From VBDM01 sp035499735 (GTDB lineage Bacteria > Pseudomonadota > Gammaproteobacteria > Burkholderiales > SG8-39), in NCBI GenBank assembly GCA_035499735.1, contig DATJYC010000043.1, positions 22,631-86,630 of the forward strand: 64,000 nt of DNA. The letters are read 5' to 3'. Position 1 is the stretch's first letter. Each line of letters starts with the position of its first letter. A program made the translations under genes and the position numbers. Shown piece by piece: positions 36,042 through 43,441 of this stretch. Below the pieces are notes generated by a model. The model ran no database searches. It was not told the DNA's origin and was given only the letters and a program-made list of their open reading frames with translations.

Positions 36042-36245
36042 CTAGTAGTACATCACCGGTTCCGGAACGATCTCCCTGGCCTGGTTCTCGATCCGGGCCG
36101 GAAGGTAGTCGCTCACGGCGATGGCGGCTGCGGCCGATTCCTCGGTGCCCGCCTGCGCCGGCATCAGCAGGATGGCGACCGCGCAGATCACGACCGCCAG
36201 CAGCGTCAGCGTGAACATGCCGGGCTTCGTTTCGCGGTTGCTCAT
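36042..36245 (-). CDS. small exported protein A of a paralogous pair
   Basis: A 67-residue protein beginning at the ATG at 36245, which has GGAG upstream. A hydrophobic export segment (FTLTLLAVVICAVAILLMPAQA) is followed by a short acidic linker, then SDYLPARIENQAREIVPEPVMYY. The protein at 46002-46262 has the same plan (EYLPEQIVNQAKDIVP ... MMYN), and the two upstream regions share elements at the same distances. The family is unknown to me. Both sit at the edges of the quinoprotein island. Confidence 0.65.
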   Translation of the reverse strand: MSNRETKPGMFTLTLLAVVICAVAILLMPAQAGTEESAAAAIAVSDYLPARIENQAREIVPEPVMYY

Positions 36246-36251
36246 GTTGGG

Positions 36252-36308
36252 TCTCCTCTCGCTTCGCGGACCGGCGGAAATCGCCCGTCCGATGGAGACC
36301 ACTCTAGG
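36252..36308 (-). promoter_or_regulatory. conserved leader and -10-like element of small protein A
   Basis: Three blocks match the leader of the paralogue at the same distance from the start codon: TCTCCTCTCGCTT (36252-36264), GCGGAAATCGC (36274-36284) and CCACTCTAGG (36299-36308). The last, read on the minus strand as CCTAGAGTGG, is a plausible weak -10 region. The other copy is at 46269-46324. Confidence 0.5.
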
Positions 36309-36349
36309 ATTGCGGCTTCAGGGAATCCCCGCCGTCCGGCACTGAGGGG

Positions 36350-36367
36350 TTGTGCCGCAAGCCACAA
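36350..36367 (-). promoter_or_regulatory. CRP-like inverted repeat upstream of small protein A
   Basis: TTGTG-N8-CACAA, the TGTG-N8-CACA half-site spacing of CRP-family sites. Its centre is about 113 nt from the start codon and about 64 nt upstream of the inferred transcription start, a class I activator position. The paralogue has a TGTG-N7-CACA at the matching place. Confidence 0.5.
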
Positions 36368-36397
36368 ACGGCCGCGGCGCGCGAAGCCCGTCACGGC

Positions 36398-36422
36398 GGT
36401 TTTGTGCCAAACGCACAAAACC
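36398..36422. promoter_or_regulatory. 9-bp perfect inverted repeat between crp-like gene and small protein A
   Basis: GGTTTTGTG at 36398-36406 and CACAAAACC at 36414-36422 are separated by 7 nt. It contains TGTG-N7-CACA like the site at 46367-46381. It may be a second operator or a terminator stem of the crp-like gene, whose stop is 25 nt away; no T-run follows in either direction, which favours an operator. Confidence 0.5.
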
Positions 36423-36446
36423 CCGGGAAGCGGAGGAAGCCGGGTC

Positions 36447-37106
36447 TTACCAGTGCGCCGGGAGGCGCTTGTGGACGCGGATCTGCTTGGCGTCGACCGA
36501 GATGTAGCCGCCCGCTGTGAGGTCCTTGACGATGCGGTTCACCATCTCGCGCGAGCCGCCGATGCGCTCGGCGATGTCCGACTGGGTCAGGCGCTCGGGG
36601 ACGATGCGCGCACCGTCCTGATCGACCGCGCTCTCGTCGATGAACTTGGCGAAGCGTCCGTAGACGTCCTTGAGCGCCAGGTCGCGGACCTGCTTGACGA
36701 GGCTCCGCGTCTTGGCGATCAGCATGTGGATCAGGTGGCGCGCGAACAGGGGGTTCTTCGCGAGGAGCTGCTCGATCTCGCTCATCGGGATAACGAAGCA
36801 GCGGCAGGGCTCGAGCGCCATCACCGACGCCGAGCGCGGGCCCCCGTCGAGCACGAGCTCGCCGAAGTAGCTGCCCTCGCGCATGGTGGAGAGCACCACT
36901 TCCTTGCCGTCCTCGTCGCTCACGTAGACCTTGACGCGCCCGGCAAGCAGGACATAGAGCGAGTCGGTCTCGTCGCCCTCGGTGATGATCACCGCGTTCT
37001 TGGGGTAGGAGCGCGCCGTGCCGTGCGGGGCGAGGTCCTTGAGCGCGTCCTCGCCCAGGGTGGCGAGCGGTCCGATGCCCATCGATACGGCCTGTGACAG
37101 CGACAT
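36447..37106 (-). CDS. Crp/Fnr family transcriptional regulator (CRP-like)
   Basis: A 219-residue regulator. The cyclic-nucleotide fold is complete, with YFGELVLDGGPRSASV, where the GEL and RSA segments correspond to the cAMP-binding site of CRP. The C-terminal helix-turn-helix reads LTQSDIAERIGGSREMVNRIV; the SRExxxR recognition helix is the one that reads TGTGA half-sites. There are no N-terminal Fe-S cysteines, so it is not FNR-like. It is divergent from the PQQ dehydrogenase and lies beside TGTG...CACA repeats upstream of small protein A, making local control likely. Confidence 0.88.
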   Translation of the reverse strand: MSLSQAVSMGIGPLATLGEDALKDLAPHGTARSYPKNAVIITEGDETDSLYVLLAGRVKVYVSDEDGKEVVLSTMREGSYFGELVLDGGPRSASVMALEPCRCFVIPMSEIEQLLAKNPLFARHLIHMLIAKTRSLVKQVRDLALKDVYGRFAKFIDESAVDQDGARIVPERLTQSDIAERIGGSREMVNRIVKDLTAGGYISVDAKQIRVHKRLPAHW

Positions 37107-37213
37107 GGGACCCCCCAGGAGTGCTTGAGGCTGAATTCTGGCACGGCCCGCGCCGCTTGTGCAGAGGCTTCGTCCGGGCGCAACATGACGGCTCCTCCAG
37201 GGGGAGAAAACGC

Positions 37214-38890
37214 ATGAAACGCCTCGCTACCGCATCCCTTTTGCTTTTCGCCGCCGCCCAGGCCGGCGCGCAGACGCTGGACGACCTGAAGAACGACGGC
37301 AAGAACACCGACAACATCCTCACCTACGGGATGGGCTACTCGCAGCAGCGCTACAGCTCGCTCTCCCAAGTCAACAAGACGACGGTCAAGCGCCTCGTGC
37401 CGGTGTGGAACCTGAGCCTGGACAACAACTGGGGCGAGCAGGCGCAGCCCATCGTCTGGAACGGCGTCATGTACGTCACCAACGCCAGGGCGACGGTCGC
37501 CATCGACGTCGCCACCGGCAAGCAGATCTGGAAGCAGACGCTCGACTGGCCTGCGGACACGCCTCGCGTGGTCTGTTGCGGCGTATCCAACAAGGGCGCG
37601 GCGATCTACAACGGCAAGGTCTACCGCACCACGCTCGACGCCCACGTGGTGGCGTACGACGCGAAGACGGGCAAGGAGATCTGGAAGTCGAAGGCCGCCG
37701 AGTGGAAGGACGGCTATTCGCTCACCGTCGCGCCCCTCATCGCGAACGGCGTGCTCATCACCGGCATTTCCGGCGCCGAGTACGGGATCCGCGGCTTCAT
37801 CGACGGCTGGGACCCGGAGACCGGCAAGCAGCTGTGGCGCCGCTACACCATCCCGGCGCGCGGCGAGAAGGGCAACGAGACCTGGCCGCAGAACAACAAC
37901 GCCTGGGAGACCGGCGGCGGCTCGGCCTGGATCACCGGCTCCTACGATCCCGCGCTCGACCTCGTCTACTGGGGCATCGGCAACCCCGCGCCCTGGGCCT
38001 CGCAGAGCCGCCCGGGCGACAACCTGTACACCTCGTCTGTGCTCGCGCTGCGCCCGAAGACCGGCGAGATCGCCTGGCATTACCAGTTCACGCCCAACGA
38101 CGCCTACGACTACGACGCCTGCTGGGAGCTCATCCTCGCCGACCTGAACGTGCAGGGCAAGCCGCGCAAGGTGGCGATGCAGCTCAACCGCAACGGCTTC
38201 CTCTACGTGCTCGACCGCAGCAACGGGCAGCTGCTGTCGGCGAAGGCCTACGAGAAGGTCAACTGGGCGAGCGGCGTCGACATGAAGACCGGGCGCCCGG
38301 TCGAGACCGATATCGCGAAGAGCATCCGCGACATGAAGGCCACCGAGCACTGGCCCTCCACCCGCGGCGCGAAGAACTGGGAGCACGCCGCCTTCAGCCC
38401 GCAGACCGGCCTGCTCTACGCGAACACGCTGCACGAGGGGCGCATGTACAAGCACCTCGAGACCAAGCCCTACAAGGCCGGCGAGCGCTACATGTTCATC
38501 GAGAACCTGCCGCTGCCGCGCGCCGCCGGCGAGCCGGTCGGGCACATGGAGGCGATCGACCCCCTGACCGCCGAGAAGAAGTGGCGGGTGCCGCTCACCG
38601 ACTTCCAGAGCTGGTCGGCGATGCTCGCCACCGGCGGCGGCCTCGTGTTCACCGGGCGGGAAACGGGCGAGTTCATCGCGCTCGACGCCGACACCGGGAA
38701 GCGGCTGTGGCAGTTCCAGACCGGCTCCGGCATCAACGCCATGCCGGTCACCTTCACGCAGGGCGGCCGGCAGTACGTCACCGTGCTCTCCGGCATCGGC
38801 GGCCTCTACTGGAACATCGCCCGCGAGCAGCTCAAGGACAAGGTGCCGCCGGGCGGCTCCGTGTGGACCTTCGCGCTGATGCCGGATTGA
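37214..38890 (+). CDS. PQQ-dependent alcohol dehydrogenase, lanthanide-type signature
   Basis: A 558-residue quinoprotein with a signal peptide (LLLFAAAQAGAQ). The PQQ-clasping adjacent cysteines are C121-C122 (RVVCCGVSNKG). Metal ligands fit E189 (GAEYGIRG) and N257 (GIGNPAPW). The catalytic Asp is D299 with another Asp at D301 (YDYD), the extra Asp found in lanthanide-dependent methanol and ethanol dehydrogenases. Oxidation of an alcohol in the periplasm with electrons to cytochrome c is the family role. The ATG has GGGGGAG 9 nt upstream. A small cytochrome c gene overlaps its stop. Confidence 0.87.
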   Translation: MKRLATASLLLFAAAQAGAQTLDDLKNDGKNTDNILTYGMGYSQQRYSSLSQVNKTTVKRLVPVWNLSLDNNWGEQAQPIVWNGVMYVTNARATVAIDVATGKQIWKQTLDWPADTPRVVCCGVSNKGAAIYNGKVYRTTLDAHVVAYDAKTGKEIWKSKAAEWKDGYSLTVAPLIANGVLITGISGAEYGIRGFIDGWDPETGKQLWRRYTIPARGEKGNETWPQNNNAWETGGGSAWITGSYDPALDLVYWGIGNPAPWASQSRPGDNLYTSSVLALRPKTGEIAWHYQFTPNDAYDYDACWELILADLNVQGKPRKVAMQLNRNGFLYVLDRSNGQLLSAKAYEKVNWASGVDMKTGRPVETDIAKSIRDMKATEHWPSTRGAKNWEHAAFSPQTGLLYANTLHEGRMYKHLETKPYKAGERYMFIENLPLPRAAGEPVGHMEAIDPLTAEKKWRVPLTDFQSWSAMLATGGGLVFTGRETGEFIALDADTGKRLWQFQTGSGINAMPVTFTQGGRQYVTVLSGIGGLYWNIAREQLKDKVPPGGSVWTFALMPD

Positions 38891-39192
38891 AGCGCTTTCT
38901 GATCGCCCTGGCGCTCGCCTGGTCCCCGGCGATTGCGCAGGACGCGCAGAAGCTGAAGGCGGGCGCGGAGATCTACGAGCGCAACTGCTCGCCCTGCCAC
39001 GGCGCGCGCATGATGGACCCGCAGGGCGCGGCCGACCTGCGCAAGTTCCCGCACGACCAGCACGACCGCTTCGTCGACTTGGTGACGAAGGGCAAGAACC
39101 AGATGCCGCCCTGGGGCGGCCTCTTGAAGCCCGAGGACGTCGAGGCGCTCTGGACCTACGTGGTCAACGCGGACGCCATCTACGGTCACTGA
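38887..39192 (+). CDS. small periplasmic cytochrome c, partner of the PQQ dehydrogenase
   Basis: A 101-residue exported protein starting at a TTG that shares bases with the TGA of the dehydrogenase gene. Signal peptide LIALALAWSPAIAQ is followed by one CSPCH heme site and a QMPPWGG segment whose Met is the likely axial ligand. Its coupling to the quinoprotein gene implies that it is the direct electron acceptor. Confidence 0.85.
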   Translation: MKRFLIALALAWSPAIAQDAQKLKAGAEIYERNCSPCHGARMMDPQGAADLRKFPHDQHDRFVDLVTKGKNQMPPWGGLLKPEDVEALWTYVVNADAIYGH

Positions 39193-39198
39193 ACCCGT

Positions 39199-40122
39199 TC
39201 ACTGAACGACGACGCCCCACGGCAGCTTGCCCACCGGGATGTCGGCGATCTTCGCGTTCTTCTGCGTGTCGATGACCGACACCACCCCCGAGCGTCCGCA
39301 CGCGACGTAGAGCTTGCGCCCGTCGGGCGTGAGCGCCATGTTCCAGGGACGCTGGCCCACCGGGATCGTCGCGACGATGGCGTTCGTCGCCGTGTCGAGC
39401 ACCGACACCGACGCGTCGCCGCCGTTCGAGATGTACACGCGCCCGCCGTCCGGGTGCACGGCGATGCCGTTCGAGCGCTTGCCGGCCGGGATCTTCGCGA
39501 GCACGGCGTGCGCCCTGGCGTCGATGACGAACACCGTGTCGGCGTTCTCCGCAGCGACGTAGGCGCGGCTGCCGTCGGGCAGGAAGCCGATGCCGCGCGG
39601 CCGCTCGCCCACCTTGATCTGGCCGACCTGCGCGCGCTTCTCGACGTCGATCACCTCGATGGTGTCGCCATCTTCGGAGCTCGCATACACGGTCCTGCCG
39701 TCCGGGCTGAACTCCGCGTGCTCCGGGTTCTGTCCCTTGACCTTCACGGTGAAGGCTTCCTTGCGCGCCGCGGTGTCGATGAAGGTCACGCTGTTCGACT
39801 GCTCGCTCGCCGCGACGATCCAGCGGCCGTCCCACGAGCGCCCCACGCCCTCCGGGGAGACGCCGAGCGCGATCGCGCCCGAGGGCTTGCGCTCCTTCAG
39901 GTCGATCAGCACGAGGCGGTTGCCGGGCTGGTCGCTGACGTAGAGCCAGCCGCCGGCCGCGGCCGCGCCGCGCGGCTTGCCGCCCGTCTCCAGCGTGGCG
40001 ACGACGGCGTCGCTGGCGGTGTCGACGACGCTCACCGAGCCCGAGCCCTCGTTAGAGACGTAGGCGAAGGGCGCGGCGAGCGCGACGGACGGAAAGAGCA
40101 GAAAGGGCGCGAGCTTGTTCAT
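39199..40122 (-). CDS. PQQ-associated YVTN-type beta-propeller protein
   Basis: A 307-residue exported protein with signal peptide (LFPSVALA) and about seven repeats of 40 residues (AYVSNEGSGSVSVVDTASD, VYASSEDGDTIEVIDVEKR, VYISNGGDASVSVLDTATN). The sequence closely resembles the PQQ-dependent-catabolism-associated beta-propeller family, proposed to assist quinoprotein oxidation of alcohols. It is the last gene of the minus-strand quinoprotein operon and overlaps the b561 gene by 4 nt. Catalytic function unproven. Confidence 0.82.
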   Translation of the reverse strand: MNKLAPFLLFPSVALAAPFAYVSNEGSGSVSVVDTASDAVVATLETGGKPRGAAAAGGWLYVSDQPGNRLVLIDLKERKPSGAIALGVSPEGVGRSWDGRWIVAASEQSNSVTFIDTAARKEAFTVKVKGQNPEHAEFSPDGRTVYASSEDGDTIEVIDVEKRAQVGQIKVGERPRGIGFLPDGSRAYVAAENADTVFVIDARAHAVLAKIPAGKRSNGIAVHPDGGRVYISNGGDASVSVLDTATNAIVATIPVGQRPWNMALTPDGRKLYVACGRSGVVSVIDTQKNAKIADIPVGKLPWGVVVQ

Positions 40123-40649
40123 GAGGGCATCATCCTGCGGAAGATCCCGTAGCGGGAAAAGAAGAGGTGCCTGAGCGCGGCGCCGACGTGGACGGCGATC
40201 AGCGCGACGAACACGAACGAGGTGGTGACGTGCAGCGCGTTGAACACCGCGTAGATCGAGCGGTCGTCCGGGCCCCAGGGGGGCAGCAGCACGGCGTTGA
40301 AGAGCTTGACTCCGAACTTGCTGAAATTCGACGCGGTGTAGCCGGCGACCGGCATGACGATCATGCAGGCGTAGAGCAGCGCGTGGCTCACGCGCGCGGC
40401 GCTCTGCTCCCAGGCCGGCATCGAGGCGGGAAACGGAGGCGGCTTGTGCGTGAGGCGCCAGGCGAGGCGCACGAGAATCAGCAGGCCGATCGCCAGGCCG
40501 GTGGACTTGTGCAGGTTCACGAACACGGTGCGCTCGGGCGTGAGGCGCGGGACGGTCTGGAGATACCAGCCGAACGCGATCTGGCCCAGGACGGCGAGCG
40601 CGATCACCCAGTGCAGCACCATCGCCGTGCGGGAATAGCGGTCTTCCAC
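40119..40649 (-). CDS. cytochrome b561
   Basis: A 176-residue membrane protein with four hydrophobic helices. Heme ligand candidates are H12 (MVLHWVIAL), FVNLHKSTGLAI, NALHVTTSF and AVHVGAALRHLFF. It is similar in plan to the b561 protein at 32094 but is encoded in the quinoprotein operon, 4 nt after the TonB receptor. The start is a GTG at 40649; nothing upstream in frame is coding. It may collect electrons from, or pass them to, the periplasmic cytochromes. Confidence 0.85.
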   Translation of the reverse strand: MEDRYSRTAMVLHWVIALAVLGQIAFGWYLQTVPRLTPERTVFVNLHKSTGLAIGLLILVRLAWRLTHKPPPFPASMPAWEQSAARVSHALLYACMIVMPVAGYTASNFSKFGVKLFNAVLLPPWGPDDRSIYAVFNALHVTTSFVFVALIAVHVGAALRHLFFSRYGIFRRMMPS

Positions 40650-40653
40650 GAGG

Positions 40654-42909
40654 CTAATGGTAGCGCACGCCGATCCACGCGCCGAACGGGGCGCCTGGCG
40701 ACAGGAACAGCTCGCTCGCCGCCGCGTTGGCGTCGAAAGTCCGGCCCGGCCCGTTGAAGAAGTTTCTGCCCAGGAGCCCCACGGTCTCGTACTGGGTGTT
40801 GAAGACGTTGTCGACCTCGGCAAACAGCTCCCACCCGCGCGCGAATCGCCAGTGCGCGTCGAGGTTGAACACCGTGTAGCCGGCGACCTTGCCGCGGCTG
40901 TCCTGATTGTTCTCGTTGCCGCGCGCAAGCTGGCTCCCCGCGGCGATCATGCCGGCGCCGAGGTCCACGGCGTCCGCTGCGCGCCAGGCGGCGCGCAGCT
41001 TGAAGACGTTCTGCGGGATGCCGGAAATGCGATCGCCCGGGCTCACCTCGATGTCACCGTTCGCGTCGGCGGCGGCGTTGTTCGGGCTGTGCTCGGTGAA
41101 GCTGCTGCGGAAGCGCGCGTCGATGTACGCGTAGCTCGCGGACACGCTCACGCGGCCCGCGGTTCCATTCGCTCCCAGCTCGACGCCGCGGCGGCGAGTG
41201 GTCCCGACATTCTGGAAGAAGCCCGTGTTCGGCGCGCCCGCCGAGGCGCTCACGAACAGGATGTCGTCCGTGAGCGTCGTCTGGTAGGCGGTCGCGCGCC
41301 AGCTCGCGTTCGGCGAGATTCTGCCGCGCAGCCCCGCCTCGATCGTCCTGCCGATCACGGGCTTGAGCGGCGGGTCGGCGAGGAAAGCGTTCGGCAGGGC
41401 GCAGGGCGCCGAGGGGTTCGCGCAGGTCAGCTCGACCGGCGTCGGGATGCGCATGCCCTCGTTGTAGTTCGCGTAGGCGGTGAGCGAGTCGCTCGTCTTC
41501 CAGGTGGCGCCCGCTGCCGGGTTGAAGCGGCTGAAGCGGCTGTCGCCGTCGAGCGCGGGGTTGGTGCCGCTCGTGTCGCGGATCTGCACCAGCGCGCGGT
41601 TGTAGCGCCCCGCGACCGTGACGTCCACCTGCGGCGTCACCGAGAGGGTGTCGGTGACGTAGAGCGCCTGGTAGCTGTTGCTGACCCGCGCCTGCGTGAC
41701 GGGGCTGAAACCGCCGGCAGGGATGTTCGAGCGGTCGTTCGCGAAATTCGCCTCCTGCCGGCTCTCGCTGAAATCGGTGCGGCCCGCGTCGATCCCGGCG
41801 CCGAGCGTCAGCCGATTCCTCATGGCTCCGGCGTCGCCGAGATAGCTGTATTGCAGGCCGACGCCCCAGCTCGAGGTGGCGACGTCGTCCTGGATGTTCT
41901 GCCCCTGCGTATTGCCGGGCGCGATCGGCTGCACCGGATCGAAATCGTCGTTGACGTTCGTGCTGAACGTGCTGCTCTTGAGGCTGCGGCTGTAGGCGCC
42001 GGCCTCGAGCACCTGCTGCCCGGAAAAGTAGCGCCTGCCGACGAGGTTGACGAACGAGAGGTCGTTCCTGAAGGTGTCGGGGAAGGTGTAGGCGATCGAG
42101 CGCCGCTCCTCCAGGAACGAGACCGGAACGCTTTGCGCGCCGTTCAGCACGTTGCTCGCACCGGTGTAGGAGAGGTCGAGGCTCGTGTCGCCGCTTCGGT
42201 AGCTGAGCTTCGCGAAACCCTGCCTGACCAGGCTCGCGCTCTGGTCGCGCCAGCCGGTCTCGTCGAAGAGGTTGCCGGCGATGAAATAGGCGGCGCGCTC
42301 ACTGCCCCCTCCGTACTCGAGCTCCCCCGCGCGGCGGCCGAACGAGCCGCCGTACGCCTCGGCCGCTAGCCCCGGGTTGTCGAAGCCGCTCTTGGTCGTG
42401 AGCACGAGCGCGCCGCCCAGCGTGTTCAGGCCAAACACCGGGTTCGACCCCGGGATGAGCGCCATGCTGGAGATGGCGGCCTTCGGGATCAGGTCCCAGT
42501 TCACCGAGTCGCCGAACGGCTCGTTGACGCGCACGCCGTCCTGGAACACCGACAGCCCCGGCTGGGTGCCGAGGAGCGGCGAGGCGGTGAAACCCCGGAA
42601 ATTGACGTCGGGCTGGAACGGGTTTCCCTGAGCTGCGTTGACGGTAACGCTGTCCAGGCCGCGCTCCATGAAATCCGGCACCGTCAGCACGCCTGGATTG
42701 CGCAGCTCCGCGGCGCCGCCCGTCTGCACGTTGGCCGGAATGCTGTCGCGCGGCGCCCCGACGCCGGGCAGCGGCGTAGTCCCGATCACCTCGACCACGG
42801 GCTCGCCCTGGGCGAGCGCGGGCGCGCAGGCCGCGCAAGCGAGCACCCCCGTCAACCGTCTAGTCCAGGGTCGCAATGTAGTGCGCCAAGTCCTCGATGT
42901 CGGCTTCAC
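40654..42909 (-). CDS. TonB-dependent receptor in a PQQ dehydrogenase operon
   Basis: A 751-residue outer-membrane receptor. The plug domain (ELRNPGVLTVPDFMERGLDSV and NTLGGALVLTTKSG) is followed by the beta-barrel, ending GAWIGVRYH. The signal peptide reads RRLTGVLACAACAPALAQ. The start is uncertain: a GTG at 42909 would overlap the cytochrome gene by 50 nt, and TTG codons at 42876 and 42855 would reduce or remove that overlap. Position within the operon of a lanthanide-type quinoprotein suggests uptake of a metal chelate or the substrate, as for LutH-type receptors, but ligand identity is inference. Confidence 0.85.
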   Translation of the reverse strand: MKPTSRTWRTTLRPWTRRLTGVLACAACAPALAQGEPVVEVIGTTPLPGVGAPRDSIPANVQTGGAAELRNPGVLTVPDFMERGLDSVTVNAAQGNPFQPDVNFRGFTASPLLGTQPGLSVFQDGVRVNEPFGDSVNWDLIPKAAISSMALIPGSNPVFGLNTLGGALVLTTKSGFDNPGLAAEAYGGSFGRRAGELEYGGGSERAAYFIAGNLFDETGWRDQSASLVRQGFAKLSYRSGDTSLDLSYTGASNVLNGAQSVPVSFLEERRSIAYTFPDTFRNDLSFVNLVGRRYFSGQQVLEAGAYSRSLKSSTFSTNVNDDFDPVQPIAPGNTQGQNIQDDVATSSWGVGLQYSYLGDAGAMRNRLTLGAGIDAGRTDFSESRQEANFANDRSNIPAGGFSPVTQARVSNSYQALYVTDTLSVTPQVDVTVAGRYNRALVQIRDTSGTNPALDGDSRFSRFNPAAGATWKTSDSLTAYANYNEGMRIPTPVELTCANPSAPCALPNAFLADPPLKPVIGRTIEAGLRGRISPNASWRATAYQTTLTDDILFVSASAGAPNTGFFQNVGTTRRRGVELGANGTAGRVSVSASYAYIDARFRSSFTEHSPNNAAADANGDIEVSPGDRISGIPQNVFKLRAAWRAADAVDLGAGMIAAGSQLARGNENNQDSRGKVAGYTVFNLDAHWRFARGWELFAEVDNVFNTQYETVGLLGRNFFNGPGRTFDANAAASELFLSPGAPFGAWIGVRYH

Positions 42910-43441
42910 TCAACGTCTGCGCGACGCTGGTCATGTTGCCGGCGTCGTTGGTGCGCGTGCGCGCCTTGAAGGCCTTGAGCTGCCCGATGACGTACTCGGG
43001 CCATTGCCCCGCGACGCGCGGGATCTCGTTCTGCCCCTTCATGCCGCCCAGGTGGCACATAGTGCACAGGACCTCGTCGGCCTTCTTCCTGCCGCGCGCC
43101 GCGCGCGTGGGATCCGCCTTGAACGCGATGGGCTTCGGCTTCTGCGCCGCGAAGTAGTCGGCGAGGTCGAGCATGTCCTCGCGCGAGAGCTTGGCGACGA
43201 AGGGCGCCATGAGGCCGTTCGTGCGCCTTCCCTCCTTGAAGTCCTTCAGCTCGAGGTAGATGTAGCGCGCGGTCTGCCCCGCGAGGATGGGATACTCGCC
43301 GCTCGCCGAGTTGCCCCCCGGCCCGTGGCAGGTTACGCAGGCGGCGGCCTTCTTCCCGCCCGCCTCGGGGTCGGCGTGCGCGGCGCCCGCGGCGAGAAAT
43401 AAAAAGGCCGCCGTGAAGGCGGCCCGAAGGGCTTGCTTCAT
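42860..43441 (-). CDS. diheme cytochrome c (c4-like)
   Basis: A 193-residue exported protein with signal peptide (AAFLFLAAGAAHA) and two heme sites, CVTCH and CTMCH, each in a roughly 85-residue half as in cytochrome c4. The GLMAPFVAKLS and GNMTSVAQTLS segments hold candidate Met ligands. The ATG follows directly on the TGA of the PQQ dehydrogenase, so this is likely its electron acceptor. Confidence 0.88.
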   Translation of the reverse strand: MKQALRAAFTAAFLFLAAGAAHADPEAGGKKAAACVTCHGPGGNSASGEYPILAGQTARYIYLELKDFKEGRRTNGLMAPFVAKLSREDMLDLADYFAAQKPKPIAFKADPTRAARGRKKADEVLCTMCHLGGMKGQNEIPRVAGQWPEYVIGQLKAFKARTRTNDAGNMTSVAQTLSEADIEDLAHYIATLD

